This document shows, piece after piece, positions 1 through 10,482 of a stretch of 64,000 bases of DNA. The notes below the pieces were generated by a model, which was not told where the DNA came from, made no database searches, and saw only the letters and a program-made list of their open reading frames with translations. Position 1 is the stretch's first letter. The number at the start of each line of letters is the position of its first letter. Made by a program: the position numbers and the translations under genes. Source of the DNA: Anthracocystis setariae (lineage: Eukaryota > Basidiomycota > Ustilaginomycetes > Ustilaginales > Ustilaginaceae); assembly GCA_928724745.1 (NCBI GenBank), contig CAKMXJ010000003.1, positions 372,001-436,000 on the forward strand, written 5' to 3'.

Positions 1-152
1 TAGCGCTTGCATCAGCTTGTACGCTCATTCCACTTTTGACGGCGCAACATCCGAAGCATAGCAGACGAGCGATCAGTTCGAATCATCTGTAAAACCAGCA
101 ACTCAAATCGATCTCGTGACGACCTCTTCATACACCACATCCATAGACAGCC

Positions 153-510
153 ATGTCGAGTGTAAGTCTCCTCTCACCTACATTCAGCCATTCAGACTTT
201 GATACTGACCCTCCTCTCACTCTTTCCACCTCTCGCACTTCATTGAACGGCCCTCTTGGTGTAACAGTTCCAGCCGGTCAACCCAAAACCATTCCTTCAA
301 CAGCAAACGGGCAAGCCAGTTCTAGTTCGCTTGAAATGGGGCATGGAATACAAGGGTTTCCTCGTCAGCACCGACAGTTACATGAACCTACAACTCGCCA
401 ACACGGAAGAATTTCAAGACGGAAAGTCTAACGGTATGCTAGGAGAAGTCTTTATTCGTTGCAACAATGTTTTGTATCTTCGCGAATTGGCAGACGAATC
501 TTCAGCATGA
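153..510 (+). CDS. SMX3: Small nuclear ribonucleoprotein SmF (two exons)
   Basis: Core Sm-ring protein of spliceosomal U snRNPs; SmF sits in the heptamer around the Sm site. Exons read as 153-161 and 268-510, giving 83 residues. Exon 1 encodes only Met-Ser-Ser before a GTAAGT donor; the acceptor is GTAACAG at 261-267. After splicing the frame reads NPKPFL, then [31 protein letters not shown] and [15 protein letters not shown], the Sm1 and Sm2 motifs characteristic of SmF, with the usual family length (about 80-90 residues). The unspliced frame from the same ATG does not give an Sm protein, so the intron decides the gene. It converges on CCT1 downstream. The start is supported by the short conserved N-terminus. 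Assignment is secure. Confidence 0.93.
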
Positions 511-875
511 ATGAATCCAACTTCGAGATCGCTCAACCCTTGTATCAGAGTAGTATTCGCATGTGGAATGTCAGAGTCAGAGTCTGTACCGCACATTTGT
601 CGTTTGTCGTGGGACGCATCGAAAGCTGTCGAGCTCGTGAGCTTTGCCCCACATTCCCGAAAAGCTCAGGCTGGAAGCAAACTGCCCCCAAACACACAAG
701 AAAAAAAAAAAGAGAAAACGCCTTCACGCACACAACAACGCATCGACACTCATCTCGACTGCTCAACCCCCAGCTTTTTAAGACACGCACGTGCAGTCAA
801 GTATGGCAAAGGGTAAACGAATTCCTCACTCAACACCATTTCGTACATATGCCCGCGAACCCTCGCAAATGTGCT
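511..875. other. Convergent 3' intergenic region, SmF/CCT1
   Basis: This 365-bp stretch separates the stop codons of two converging genes and must contain both 3' UTRs and terminators. It has a short A-rich run near 700-712 but no clear polyadenylation signal was recognised. Open frames crossing it are antisense shadows of CCT1. Confidence 0.6.
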
Positions 876-2552
876 TTACATATGAGCGTGAGGGTCCTCA
901 GGCGGCTGTTCAGGAGCAATTGTAATCGCGTCATCGATACGAAGCAAGCTCGTAGCTGCCTCGAGAGCCGACTTCAAACTCCTAACCTTGCTAACAGTAG
1001 GTTCCAGCACACCAGCCTTGAGATTGTCCCTAACCTGACCGTTGAGCAAGTCAAGACCATAGAAGCGGAGCGCCTTTTTGGGATCGCCAGCGTTTGCGTT
1101 CTGTGCGGCGTTGTGGTAAGCCCTCAGCTTGGCGACCAAATCGGTGCTATCCTTGGCGGCGTTCACCGCGAGAGTCTTGGGGATCACAAGGAGAGCCTGA
1201 GCGAACTCGGCGATGGCGAGCTGTTCACGACTACCCAGAGTGGTGGCAAAGTTCTCGAGGTAGATGCTGAGCGCCGACTCGACAGCGCCACCACCTGGAA
1301 CCACCGATCCGCTTTCCAGAGTACGTTTGATGACGCAGAGACTGTCGTGCAGCGCACGCTCCATCTCGTCAAGCAGGTAGTCATTAGCACCGCGAAGCAC
1401 GATCGAGCTGGAGCTGACCGTCTTGGTACCTCGGATGAGGATGAGCTCGTCATCGCTAATGCGCTCTTGCGAAACCTCTTCGGCGGTTCCGAGACTGCTG
1501 GCCTCGAAAGTCTCTTCACCCTCAAGGTTGCTCAAGCTGCTGACGAGCTGACCACCAGTAGCCTTGGCGATCCTGCGGAGGTCCTCCTTACGGCAACGTC
1601 GCACCGCCATAGCACCAGCCTCGACAAACTCCTTGAGACAAAGGTCATCGATACCCTTGGTGGTAAGAACGACGTTGGCGCCGGAGGCGAGAATCTTGCG
1701 AACACGCTCGAGAACGATCTCGCTCTCACGAGCACGGATCTTTTCGAGCTGGTCTGGGTCATCGATGGTGATGTGAACACCGAGATGCATGCGTTGCTTG
1801 ACGAGGTTGATGTCGAGCAAAGCGATCTTGGCGTTTCGAACGCGGGTCTTCATGGCTTGGGAGGCGACGGTGCAGTTGAGCGCGTATCCGTTGATGAAGA
1901 GCGACTCGCGCGCCGACTTGCCGTGTGCCTTGAGAACATTGACCGCCTTGACGGGGTACTTGGTCTCGCCTCGTGGGTTGACAGTCTTGACGGCAAGCAT
2001 GGCATCCACGGCGATCTGAGCGAAAAAGTCGTCGTCTGCTCCGATGATCTTGCTTGACATGGATGTCTTGGCCACATTGATGAGCGATTCCTTGCCGAGG
2101 GTGTCAACCTTGGTGGAGAGCTGGTCCTGGAGGTACTTGCAAGCCTCACGACACGCAAGGCGGTAGCCGGTGATGATGGTGGTGGGGTGGATTTTGTTTT
2201 TTACGAGTTCGTTGGCCCTTCGCAAGAGCTCGGCGGCAATGATGACAACCGACGTGGTTCCGTCGCCGACCTCCTTGTCCTGCTGCTGCGCCAACTCTAC
2301 AAGGATGCGTCCTGCGGGCTGGTCCACTTCGAGAAGCGAGAGAATGGTAGCACCGTCGTTAGAAATGGTGACATCACCGATATCGTCGACAAGCATCTTG
2401 TCGAGACCGACGGGGCCAAGCGAAGACTTGACAATGTTGGCGATGGACTGAGCAGCGAGGACGTTCTGATTGCGGATCTCGGCGCCAGAAAGACGCTCAC
2501 CGCCGATGAAGAGACCCGCATTACGTGGATCCTTTTGGAAGAGTTGCGCCAT
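876..2552 (-). CDS. CCT1: T-complex protein 1 subunit alpha (CCT1)
   Basis: Subunit alpha of the cytosolic chaperonin TRiC/CCT, which folds actin, tubulin and many WD40 proteins in an ATP-driven double ring. The 558-residue frame has the full group II chaperonin layout: N-terminal equatorial segment with [17 protein letters not shown] (about 44-60), SNDGATIL (64-71) and GDGTTS (96-101) of the nucleotide site, intermediate and apical segments, and the returning equatorial block with [17 protein letters not shown]. The N-terminus [19 protein letters not shown] is alpha-type rather than another CCT subunit. Length is normal (about 550-560). No intron is needed. Other substrates or partners in the window include a tubulin cofactor and an SNRNP40 WD40 protein. 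Confidence 0.95.
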   Translation of the reverse strand: MAQLFQKDPRNAGLFIGGERLSGAEIRNQNVLAAQSIANIVKSSLGPVGLDKMLVDDIGDVTISNDGATILSLLEVDQPAGRILVELAQQQDKEVGDGTTSVVIIAAELLRRANELVKNKIHPTTIITGYRLACREACKYLQDQLSTKVDTLGKESLINVAKTSMSSKIIGADDDFFAQIAVDAMLAVKTVNPRGETKYPVKAVNVLKAHGKSARESLFINGYALNCTVASQAMKTRVRNAKIALLDINLVKQRMHLGVHITIDDPDQLEKIRARESEIVLERVRKILASGANVVLTTKGIDDLCLKEFVEAGAMAVRRCRKEDLRRIAKATGGQLVSSLSNLEGEETFEASSLGTAEEVSQERISDDELILIRGTKTVSSSSIVLRGANDYLLDEMERALHDSLCVIKRTLESGSVVPGGGAVESALSIYLENFATTLGSREQLAIAEFAQALLVIPKTLAVNAAKDSTDLVAKLRAYHNAAQNANAGDPKKALRFYGLDLLNGQVRDNLKAGVLEPTVSKVRSLKSALEAATSLLRIDDAITIAPEQPPEDPHAHM

Positions 2553-4314
2553 GACTGCTATATGTTGCTATAGGGATAGGATGATGAAGCGCGCGTCGTC
2601 GAGGTGATGGTCGTACTTTCTTTCGTTTGATCGAACGAGTGTCGCACCGCTTTGGCGTGGATGAGCTGCTAAAAAGCGCCACAGATGGGTGTGTCACAGC
2701 GCCTGCAAGGACGAGGAGAATCTTGAGACGTCCGTTGAGTGTTGGTGCTGAGATCAGACGCGGAACAGGAGATACAATAATGATGTATGTTCGGATGAAA
2801 GTGGTGAGTGAGAAAAGAGTCGAGCAGAGTGACAAGCGTTGATCAGAGAGAGCCTTTTTGTGTGGCTCGTGGCCGCTCTCCCAAATTGTGTTCTTCTCAG
2901 TTCAACAAAAAGACCGACTGCGTTTGGCAAAAGCGCGCGCGTTTCGTTTGATTCTTCCTCGATCTTCTTTATCCCTTTTTGTGGTCATGAATATGACGAT
3001 GTAACAGCTCATTTTCCACTCTTTGATAACAACAACAAAATTCCCGGTCAATGTTGTTAATTGACGCTCTCACATTCGCCTACGGATCACTTCGGGCTTC
3101 TGTTGTTGTGCACTAGTCGCATGAAAGAAGCTGAAGTCCAAGACCGGGGCAATCGATGAAGCTCGGCTGGCGGGCTTGACTAGGGTCACCACGCTCTTCT
3201 GATAGCGTTCATCGTATGGTGAAAATCTTGACCATATCTGAGCACGCATCGAAAGCTGGTACAGGTACTGTACGGTACAGTATGAGGATTCAGCGGGCAA
3301 CATGCCTTTCTGTGGGGTTGTACTGATGATGGTGTTCAACAAGCTACAGAACTGGACGCTAGCACAAGTCAATACGGAGGGTCAGGCGACATGAAATACA
3401 GTGATTGCGCCAGTGCCATACAGTCAAGTCAGTTTTGGGCCATCAGACAAGCGGCCAAGTCAAGCTACGGCACGAATAAAAGGTCCAGCAGTCTGGTAAG
3501 GCGGTCGTCGGTACCGTTCTCAAGCCGATGAAAAACATTCTCCTGATCAGTCGGCAACAGAGCTCGCATGCTCTCTTTTGGGTGGTGGCGGCCCAGTGTA
3601 CTCACAATAATGTAGCATCGTACCAAAACGGTGGTTTAGGCTTGACACACAGGATCGCGTGCGGAGCAGAAATTGGGAGCAGTTCGCCACCATCTTCATG
3701 GAATTACCCGTCGAATACAAACAAAGGTTGTCGGGATGGCAGGCTCGGGTTTCGAGCTTCTGCCACGATCACGACCAACATGGCATTCATCCTGTAATGT
3801 ATTATTAATAAAATGCAATACTGTACCGGTGCTGTGCTGCATTGTGCTGCATTGTGCGGCTCAGAGGCAGGCGGTTGAATTGGCAGACCATTCATTCATG
3901 CTTGCCTCGAATTTGTATTCTTTTGTAAGCTTGCCGAAACGCAGAGAGAAATGTTGGAGTTCTTAAATGAAATCATTTGTTTCCAAATCGCAATTTTGTA
4001 TCAAGGTTGACCACGAATGCAGCGTTGGGAGACAGTACAGTACAGCGCATGCTATGGGCATCTTGCAACTGTCAATGCTGGGCTGGTGATGATGGCAGCA
4101 GAATGGCTCTCTCCTCAACCTTAGCAAGGTCTCCGTCCCCCTTGTGACGGTCAAATCGGAACGCAGGTCGCCGATTGTCCTCTTGCAAAAGGAGACACCG
4201 GTGCACGTTGGCCAAACGACTCAACGGTACTCTGTTCTGTACAAACGGTTGAGATTCGGTGCTCGCTACAGCAGCCGAATCAGTCTGTTACCCATCCTTG
4301 CTGAGCGGAAAAGG

Positions 4315-4359
4315 TACAGTACAGTACAGTACAGTACAGTACAGTACAGTACAGTACAG
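4315..4359 (+). repeat. (TACAG)9 pentanucleotide array
   Basis: Nine perfect consecutive TACAG units. The same sequence in shorter form (TACAGTAC or its complement) recurs in many other intergenic regions of the window, so this may be an expanded copy of a dispersed motif. Confidence 0.95.
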
Positions 4360-4873
4360 AGTAGTTGCATCGCAGAGACATTGGCGAAGCCGAATCTCTG
4401 GCGTTCTCGACGGCTGTACGCTGCAGATGCTGTAGATAGCTCACATTCTCTGCCAGCAGTTGGCGCCGCATTGGTTTGACAAGTCTGAAGACGTCGCTAG
4501 ATGAGGCACAGTCGAAAAGAGCCTCTCTCTATCTTGAACCATGATATATTAACCATATAAGATACAACAGTTTCAAGGCAATCGAGGTCGAAGATGTCAC
4601 TACTCCGACCTTGTTTGGCAGAGGATGGTCGAAGCGCACATCTTGGCATCACTTTGGAAACAGCGCACTTGAGCAGCGGCATGTCAAAAATTCGAATTTG
4701 GCCACATTGCGCAACGTTTGGAGTCGAGGCAGACAGTGTGACTGTCCAGGCTTTCCACCAAACGGTCACACAGAGAGTAGGCATGGCTGGGGCGTCATTA
4801 TTATTTTTATTTTGTTTGCGTTTTCGGATTCATTTACAGTTCAATCCAGTCCCAGTGCAGTACAACCGTATTT

Positions 4874-4899
4874 AGAGAGAGAGAGAGAGAGAGAGAGAA
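4874..4899 (+). repeat. (GA)n tract
   Basis: Uninterrupted AG/GA dinucleotide run. Similar runs occur at 10196-10218 and 12145-12164, all in non-coding DNA. Confidence 0.9.
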
Positions 4900-5400
4900 G
4901 GACATGCAGGCGCTCTCAACAATAGCCGGCAGGCCATCGCAGGCAAGTCCAAAAGTCGCGTTCCCAATTAATCCGAATTCAAGTCGAATTGGCGGCGCAC
5001 TCAAAACTCTCTTGGACTTGAGCGTGGAGCTTCCGCACCAATTTCTCTTGTCACCAATCATGCTGCGCCAGCTTCTGCTTCTGCTTCTGCTTCTGCGTCT
5101 GCTTTTGCTTTTGCTTCTGCGTGTGCCTTTCTGTGCGGCCAAAATGACTGTTGTCGCATTTCAGTCGAATTGAAATTCAATTGAGCTGCGTCGAAGCAGT
5201 CGTTTCCCTGTCTCACAATACACAGCACAGTACAACACAGTACAGTACAGTGACATCCCATCCCTTACTCTGACTGCACGAGCTGCACGAGCTGCACTAG
5301 CTGCACTAGCTGGCTAGCACCTTCATCTCGCCCGAATCTCGCACCATCTGCCACCCGTTACAGTACCTCTAATTCACCATCGCTGCCTGCTGCCTGCTGC

Positions 5401-5440
5401 CTGGCTGTCTGGCTGTCTGGCTGTCTGGCTGTCTGGCTGT
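5401..5440 (+). repeat. (CTGGCTGT)5 octanucleotide array
   Basis: Five perfect tandem 8-bp units, directly preceded by about three CTGCCTG-like 7-bp units. Located near the start of the pyrimidine-rich leader of the LUFS gene. Confidence 0.9.
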
Positions 5441-6177
5441 CTTGTGTCATTGCCTGTCTCAGCTACTGTACTCCTCCTCTCCCGTCCGTGGTTGCACCTC
5501 CGTCATCCCTCCTTCTCGCCTTCTTCCTCCTGCAGTTCCATCCTTTCTGTGCTTCCTCCTCCGTAAACCCTCCTCCATCTCAATCGCCTTCCTTTCCCAC
5601 CATTCATCATCCTTCTGCTCTCCTCTCTTCTGGTTTCATTTTTCTGCCCGACCGTGGTTTCGTCTGGCGAACTCCTTCGTGCATCTTTTCTTCCAAGACA
5701 CACAAACTCGTTCCGACGTGTCCATCCATCCTTTTCGTTCCCTGCATCGAAACGCCCTGATCTACCACGACTTTGGCCAGGCTGCAACCGCAAGCGCGTG
5801 TCCATCATACCCCGCGTCAGTCTCGCCACAGCGCTGCCACCATCCTCGCTCCCAAAATTTCCCGCATCCCGATCGCGTCGATCGCTGCGCAACTTGACCA
5901 ACTAAACTCCTTCTCTCATCAGGTCTTGCCCGACCACCTTTCCGACTCGTATCATCTCGTCTCGCCGCGTCTTGCCCATCGATTCGTCATCTGCCCCCCT
6001 CGACTGCCTTCAAGCTGGTGCAAATAGACTCGTGGCTGTAGAGCTTCCTCTTGCGCCAAATCCGCACATATTCCGTTCGTCATCCGTCCGTCCGTCCGCC
6101 CCGCAATCGCAGTTCGCAGTTCGCATTCTCCGATCATCACGCGCCGATAGTACGCCTCGCTTCATCCAAAACTGCCC

Positions 6178-6186
6178 ATGTCGTAG
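6178..6186 (+). promoter_or_regulatory. Minimal upstream ORF (Met-Ser-stop)
   Basis: The only ATG between 5147 and the main start at 6458 opens ATG-TCG-TAG. Near-minimal uORFs like this typically force re-initiation or reduce downstream translation; the effect here is inferred. It lies 272 nt before the main ATG. Confidence 0.5.
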
Positions 6187-6457
6187 CACGTGGCCATCCA
6201 AACCAATCTTCGACACCCTCTTTCATCAGCATTCCCGCTACCGCAATAGCTATCATCCGACGGCGACCTCTTTGTGGCACTCAACTTCACGCCCTAAACG
6301 CTGCCGATTTGCAGGCGATATCTCGTAATCGCTCGCCTTTGGTCCTTCGTGGCTACCCTGACTCTGCAAATAACATCCTGCATTGGGTCGACGCATCTCG
6401 AAGAGTTCCGCATTCGCAGCAGTCCCGCAACTTGGCTGTTTCACCTTGCTATTGAGC

Positions 6458-9400
6458 ATGAACGGCTCCGTTACTGCTGCTGCAGGCCAGAACTTTATCA
6501 CCCCCAATCCACCCTCACAGCAGCCCTCCCCCAGCCCGGCTGCAACATCCCAAGTCAACGCCTGGGGCTGGCCGTCTGGCTTTAATCAAGCTTCACCTGC
6601 CTCCGCCGCTGGTCCGAGTCGTCCGCAATCCTTCCCCGGTGCTATGAACGCTGCTCCCGCCCTTGTCACGTCCACCATGTTCACTCCACAACCTCAACAA
6701 CTCAATCACCAACATCACCAACATCAGCAGCACCAACCACAGTTGCAGCTCCAGCATTCGCAGCACCCTCATCACCAGCAGCATCAGCAACATCAGCAAC
6801 ATCCGCAGCAGCAGCAGCAGCAGCACTTGCAGCACCAATTCGGGCAACAGCAGCAGCACAATCCGCACATGCAGCAGTTGCAACAGCAGCAGCAATCGCA
6901 ACAGCAACAGGGACCACAGCCTACACCAGATCAAACAAAGGCCACCGTTTATCCTCCACAGCCGTACGGTCAGCCAGCGGCTTTCACAGCTGCCAATCAC
7001 ACCTCATCCCCGAACAGTGCCGCCAAGCCAAACACTCCCAACAGCCACTCGGTCATGATGTCCAAGAAGCGCACCGCTAGCAAGAGCCCCGAGTTCGAGA
7101 ACAAGGACAAGCGTTCACGACCGGAGGACGGTGTGTCAGGCGACAGCAAGATCGACGCCCTCAACCACTCGGCCTCGGTATCGGACGGTCGCGTTTGGGG
7201 CGAAGAGGCTACCAAGTTGGACGTCTATGTTTGGGACTATCTAAGCCGCCGGGGCTTTAACTCCGCTGCCAAGGCGCTGATGAACGAAGCTGGACTGACC
7301 GAGCCACCAGAGGTACCCCTTAAGACGCCGCAGGGTCTGCTGTTCGAGTACTGGGCCATCTTTTGGGATGTCTTTGCCGCTCGCTCAGGCCGCGGAGGAA
7401 ACGAGGCTGCTGCCTACTTTGAGTACCAGGAGTCCCGCAACACCCAACGTTTACAGGAGGCCAATCGCAAGATCGAGGCGCTGGAAGCACAGTACCATGC
7501 TCCCGACAATGGAGCTCGATTCCCCAACATTGTTGTTTCGGGTCTCAACGCTGATCCAAATGTGGCGGGCGCCGTTGCCGGTTCAAATGGTCGTCCGGCA
7601 GCTGCCGGTGCATGGAATCCAGCAGCGCTCCCACCGGCACAGCAGCACCAATTAATGATTACTGCCGCCCAGCGTCACAACATCCCCCTGCACGAGATCA
7701 AGAACCTGACTCCGGCTTCCAGGATGGCACTCATCAACTCGATGAACCCTCACAACCCTGCCAACGCTCAAGCGGTGCGCCCCGGTATGAACAACCAGCT
7801 CATGGAACAACAATTGCAAGCTCGACTACAGCAACAGCAGGCGCTTCACCGAATGATGCAGCAGCAGAGGCAAGCAGGTGGACAAGGTCCTATGCCCTCA
7901 GGCGTACCTGGCGCGTCGCCCATGAACAACGCGATGCAGGTGCGCCCTCCTTTGGGCCCCCAGCAGATGCCAGGTGCAGGCGGATCGCCAGCTCCCCCGA
8001 CGCCAGGTGGGCCCATGGACGGCCGCCGTTCAGTCGGCCCGGGCGCCGAAGGCCAACGCCCAGAGCACATGGCCGGGCCACCAGGCGTCTTGGCTGCTGG
8101 AAACCCTCAGTCACAACCTCAGCAGCCTCCTACTCCGGGTGGTGGTCCACAGCAGGCTCAGCAACAGCAACCAGGTCAAGGTCCGCCCCAACCCGGCCAA
8201 GGTCCTCAGCAGCAACATCCTCAACTGAATCCTCACCAGCAACAGTTGATCATGAATCAGTTCCAAAGCGTCCAGGCAGCTATGCGCGAGGAATGGATGA
8301 AAGCCCAAAACGCGCCCAATCAGACCACTGCTGCCGATTTTTACGCCAACGTGCAGGCATACCAGGCAAAGGCCCAAGGCCTTCAGAACCTCTTGCGGGC
8401 CCAGGCCAACTACCAAGGTGGCGCTCCGGGGGCTGCTGGCCACGGCGTGCAACCCGGTATGCCTGGTCAACCCGGCCCTTCGCCGCAGGCGCGACCACCT
8501 GGAATGCAGGGCCCTTGCGCCGCTGGCAGCCCTGCAAGCATGGCTCACTTGACGCCGCAGCAGCGAGCTGCTCAGATTGCCAGCCAACAGGCCGCTGCTG
8601 GCCGAATTACCCCGCTGATGGCCACACATGACCCAGGTCTGATGGCCAGCATGATGGGTCCCAACAGTTTACCAAATGGCACCGCTGTTCGTCCCAATCC
8701 TGAACATCAACACGGTGGTCCAGGGCAGCAACCGCAACCGCAACCGCAACCGCAACCGCAACCGCAACAGCAGCAACAACAAGTGGGTCAGCCAGGTCAG
8801 CAGGGTCCTGCGGGTGGGTTCCAGCAACCTCAACAGCCTCAGCAGCAAATGCAAGGTCCCGCTAGACCCTCATCGGCTCAAGGTGCGCACGATGACCCCA
8901 ATACGAGCCATTTCACGTCTGCGCAGATTGGCTCGTCGCCAGTTGGCGTGCAACGTCCAGTCATGCAGCGCGCCGGATCACAACTGGGCTCCAACGCGGG
9001 TGGCATGGGCCCGCCTGGCACCGGATCCATCTCGTCTCCATCGCCACGCATCGCTGCGACCAGCTTGCAACAACAACAGCCAGGTAGCAACAACAGCAAC
9101 AGCATGAATTCCAATGCGACAGGAGGAGGATCGCCAGCTCCGGCCAACGTGCCCAATACACCCAAGTTGGGATCGGCGGAGAAAGGCAAGAAGGGCAACG
9201 CTCGGCAGCGCAAGAACTCCAAGGCAACCACCAAAACGCCTGTGCTTACAGCTGCTTCTGTGCCTGGACCGAATGCCTCGGCGCCTGCCGCTGCTAGCGC
9301 CAATGGCGCACCAGGGCCTTCTCCGCCTGCTGCCACGAACGATGCGACACCTGCAAGCGCAAGTGGTGCCACGCCGGGGCGTGAGGCCATGGCCAAAGCA

Positions 9401-9775
9401 GATGGGAATGGAGCAAACGTTGGTGCTCAGCCAACGTCGCAGCCCATCGACGCGACCATGCCTCCGCCCGCGGGTCCACCATCGAATGCAGCCGATTCGA
9501 ACAACTTTGGCGGAGCGGCAGACAAGGAGAGCAGCAACGCGAATGGATCCTCGGGCATGGAAGGCAGCGGTGCGGGTGTTGATGGTTCTGGTGCAGGTGG
9601 CACCGGCAACGCCGAGGACTTTAGCATGTTTGGCTTTGGAGGCTCGATGAACGATATCTTTGACTTTGACCTGTCCACGGATGGGACGGGCGGGCAAGGT
9701 CTGGGCGGTGATGCATGGGATAGCAACTTTGGCAATCTGTTTGGATCTGGAACGGGGGGCCAGGATGGATCGTAG
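6458..9775 (+). CDS. LisH/LUFS-domain transcriptional regulator (Flo8/Som1/SSDP-like)
   Basis: Predicted nuclear transcription regulator of 1,105 residues. The reading frame is open upstream to 6383, but the first ATG is 6458 (MNGSVTAAAG). A LisH/LUFS block begins near residue 253: LDVYVWDYLSRRGFNSAAKA, then EVPLKTPQGLLFEYWAIFWD and VFAARSG, the signature shared by Flo8, LEUNIG and SSBP/SSDP proteins. The rest is low complexity: a His/Gln-rich block (about 78-160), many Gln/Pro/Gly stretches and a PQ repeat near 757-770. Basic clusters near 201-220 and 909-922 could be nuclear signals. The Asp/Phe-rich C-terminus near 1053-1075 (DIFDFDL) resembles an activation region. In fungi such proteins govern filamentation and adhesion; the exact targets are unknown. 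No intron is needed. Confidence 0.85.
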   Translation: MNGSVTAAAGQNFITPNPPSQQPSPSPAATSQVNAWGWPSGFNQASPASAAGPSRPQSFPGAMNAAPALVTSTMFTPQPQQLNHQHHQHQQHQPQLQLQHSQHPHHQQHQQHQQHPQQQQQQHLQHQFGQQQQHNPHMQQLQQQQQSQQQQGPQPTPDQTKATVYPPQPYGQPAAFTAANHTSSPNSAAKPNTPNSHSVMMSKKRTASKSPEFENKDKRSRPEDGVSGDSKIDALNHSASVSDGRVWGEEATKLDVYVWDYLSRRGFNSAAKALMNEAGLTEPPEVPLKTPQGLLFEYWAIFWDVFAARSGRGGNEAAAYFEYQESRNTQRLQEANRKIEALEAQYHAPDNGARFPNIVVSGLNADPNVAGAVAGSNGRPAAAGAWNPAALPPAQQHQLMITAAQRHNIPLHEIKNLTPASRMALINSMNPHNPANAQAVRPGMNNQLMEQQLQARLQQQQALHRMMQQQRQAGGQGPMPSGVPGASPMNNAMQVRPPLGPQQMPGAGGSPAPPTPGGPMDGRRSVGPGAEGQRPEHMAGPPGVLAAGNPQSQPQQPPTPGGGPQQAQQQQPGQGPPQPGQGPQQQHPQLNPHQQQLIMNQFQSVQAAMREEWMKAQNAPNQTTAADFYANVQAYQAKAQGLQNLLRAQANYQGGAPGAAGHGVQPGMPGQPGPSPQARPPGMQGPCAAGSPASMAHLTPQQRAAQIASQQAAAGRITPLMATHDPGLMASMMGPNSLPNGTAVRPNPEHQHGGPGQQPQPQPQPQPQPQQQQQQVGQPGQQGPAGGFQQPQQPQQQMQGPARPSSAQGAHDDPNTSHFTSAQIGSSPVGVQRPVMQRAGSQLGSNAGGMGPPGTGSISSPSPRIAATSLQQQQPGSNNSNSMNSNATGGGSPAPANVPNTPKLGSAEKGKKGNARQRKNSKATTKTPVLTAASVPGPNASAPAAASANGAPGPSPPAATNDATPASASGATPGREAMAKADGNGANVGAQPTSQPIDATMPPPAGPPSNAADSNNFGGAADKESSNANGSSGMEGSGAGVDGSGAGGTGNAEDFSMFGFGGSMNDIFDFDLSTDGTGGQGLGGDAWDSNFGNLFGSGTGGQDGS
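8729..8766 (+). repeat. CAACCG hexanucleotide repeat in coding sequence
   Basis: Tandem CAACCG-type units encode a Gln-Pro dipeptide run followed by polyglutamine in the LUFS protein. The length is probably variable between strains (inference). Confidence 0.8.
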
Positions 9776-10482
9776 GTTGCTGTTATCTCTCGCACTTTTG
9801 TTGGTGTGAGCCAAAAAATTCTTGTTAGGTGGACGATCCAGAGACAAAGCTGTAGGTGATTTTGCACTCTTTGCCTGTACTTTGTGATGCAATCTGCTTG
9901 CCTGTCGCTCGCTCTGGCATTGATACGGATTGCGTCTCGGTGAAATGGCCGATACGTTGGCCTTCACTCAGCATTGTCAATTGTTATTTGTTTTTCGAGA
10001 GTCACCGGTTGTTGTTGCTTCTAAATCCTATACTCTAGTTCTTTGTCGTTTGGTTTGCGGCTTGACCGGGTTGTTGAGAAAAGATCATGGGTGTGGTTCA
10101 TGGTCAGTGATGGGGTGAAAAGGGAGAAGAATGTTAGGATGTGCATTGCACACAAAAAAAAGGTGAATTTGTGGTCACGTGGTTGAGCCAGAGAAAGAGA
10201 GAGAGAGAGAGAGAGAGACCGATTTTTTGCGGTTGAGAAGAAAGCGGAGGTGGGAGGAAATGCAATCTAGCTGGTAAAGCTTTCTGACGAATTTGGGATT
10301 TCGGGTTGTTGAGGTCGACATATGTATCCATCATTCATCCATCGTCCGCTATCATCGTAGCCTTGTCTTCTGGCGCATAAGTTTTTAGTGGGCAACACGC
10401 TGGAAAGCGTCGTACATCAAGAGAACCGAGCAAGTTTCAGCTGGGAATCGATCGACTCGGTGCGGGGGATTTGGCGTCAAAG
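9776..10482. other. Intergenic region between LUFS gene and uS13m gene
   Basis: Seven hundred bases between two genes on the same strand. It must hold the LUFS 3' UTR/terminator and the uS13m promoter. The only distinctive element is the GA tract at 10196-10218. No gene seen. Confidence 0.6.
10196..10218 (+). repeat. (GA)n tract
   Basis: Dinucleotide run in the promoter-proximal region about 265 bp before the uS13m start codon. Confidence 0.9.

Larger units (their letters stand above)
2553..5146. other. Gene-poor intergenic region rich in short repeats
   Basis: About 2.6 kb upstream of CCT1 without a convincing gene. Frames here are short (100 codons or fewer) and mutually overlapping, with no recognisable domain. 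It carries CCT1 promoter sequence at its left end, several GTACTGTAC-like motifs (about 3260-3290, 3820, 4035), a TACAG array (4315-4359), a GA tract (4874-4899) and a CTTCTG-type repeat (about 5067-5120). I found no tRNA box pattern. Confidence 0.55.
5147..6457 (+). promoter_or_regulatory. Long pyrimidine-rich, ATG-depleted promoter/5' leader
   Basis: This precedes the LUFS regulator gene. From 5147 to 6177 the + strand has no ATG at all; the single ATG before the main start is at 6178, and it opens a two-codon uORF ending in TAG at 6184-6186. The stretch is strongly C/T-rich from about 5440. Such ATG depletion is what a translated-through long 5' leader would show, although base composition contributes. 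Repeats at 5380-5440 lie at its upstream part. The frame 5442-5897 has no ATG start and is composition-driven. The transcription start is not determinable by eye. Confidence 0.55.

Noticed and set aside
459..2057. 532-codon frame on the + strand
   Set aside because: Lies almost wholly antisense to CCT1 and opposite SmF exon 2; its length follows from the codon bias of the real gene. No domain of its own.
4315..4359. TACAG array as telomeric or centromeric DNA
   Set aside because: Fungal telomere repeats are usually TTAGGG-like, the array is only 45 bp and is flanked by ordinary intergenic sequence.
5442..5897. 151-codon Ser/Phe/Pro-rich frame in the LUFS leader
   Set aside because: No ATG start, composition reflects a pyrimidine-rich leader, and other frames there are equally open.
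8978..9967. 329-codon Arg-rich minus-strand frame
   Set aside because: Antisense to the Gln/Pro/Gly-rich tail of the LUFS protein; Arg/His-rich composition is a mirror effect.
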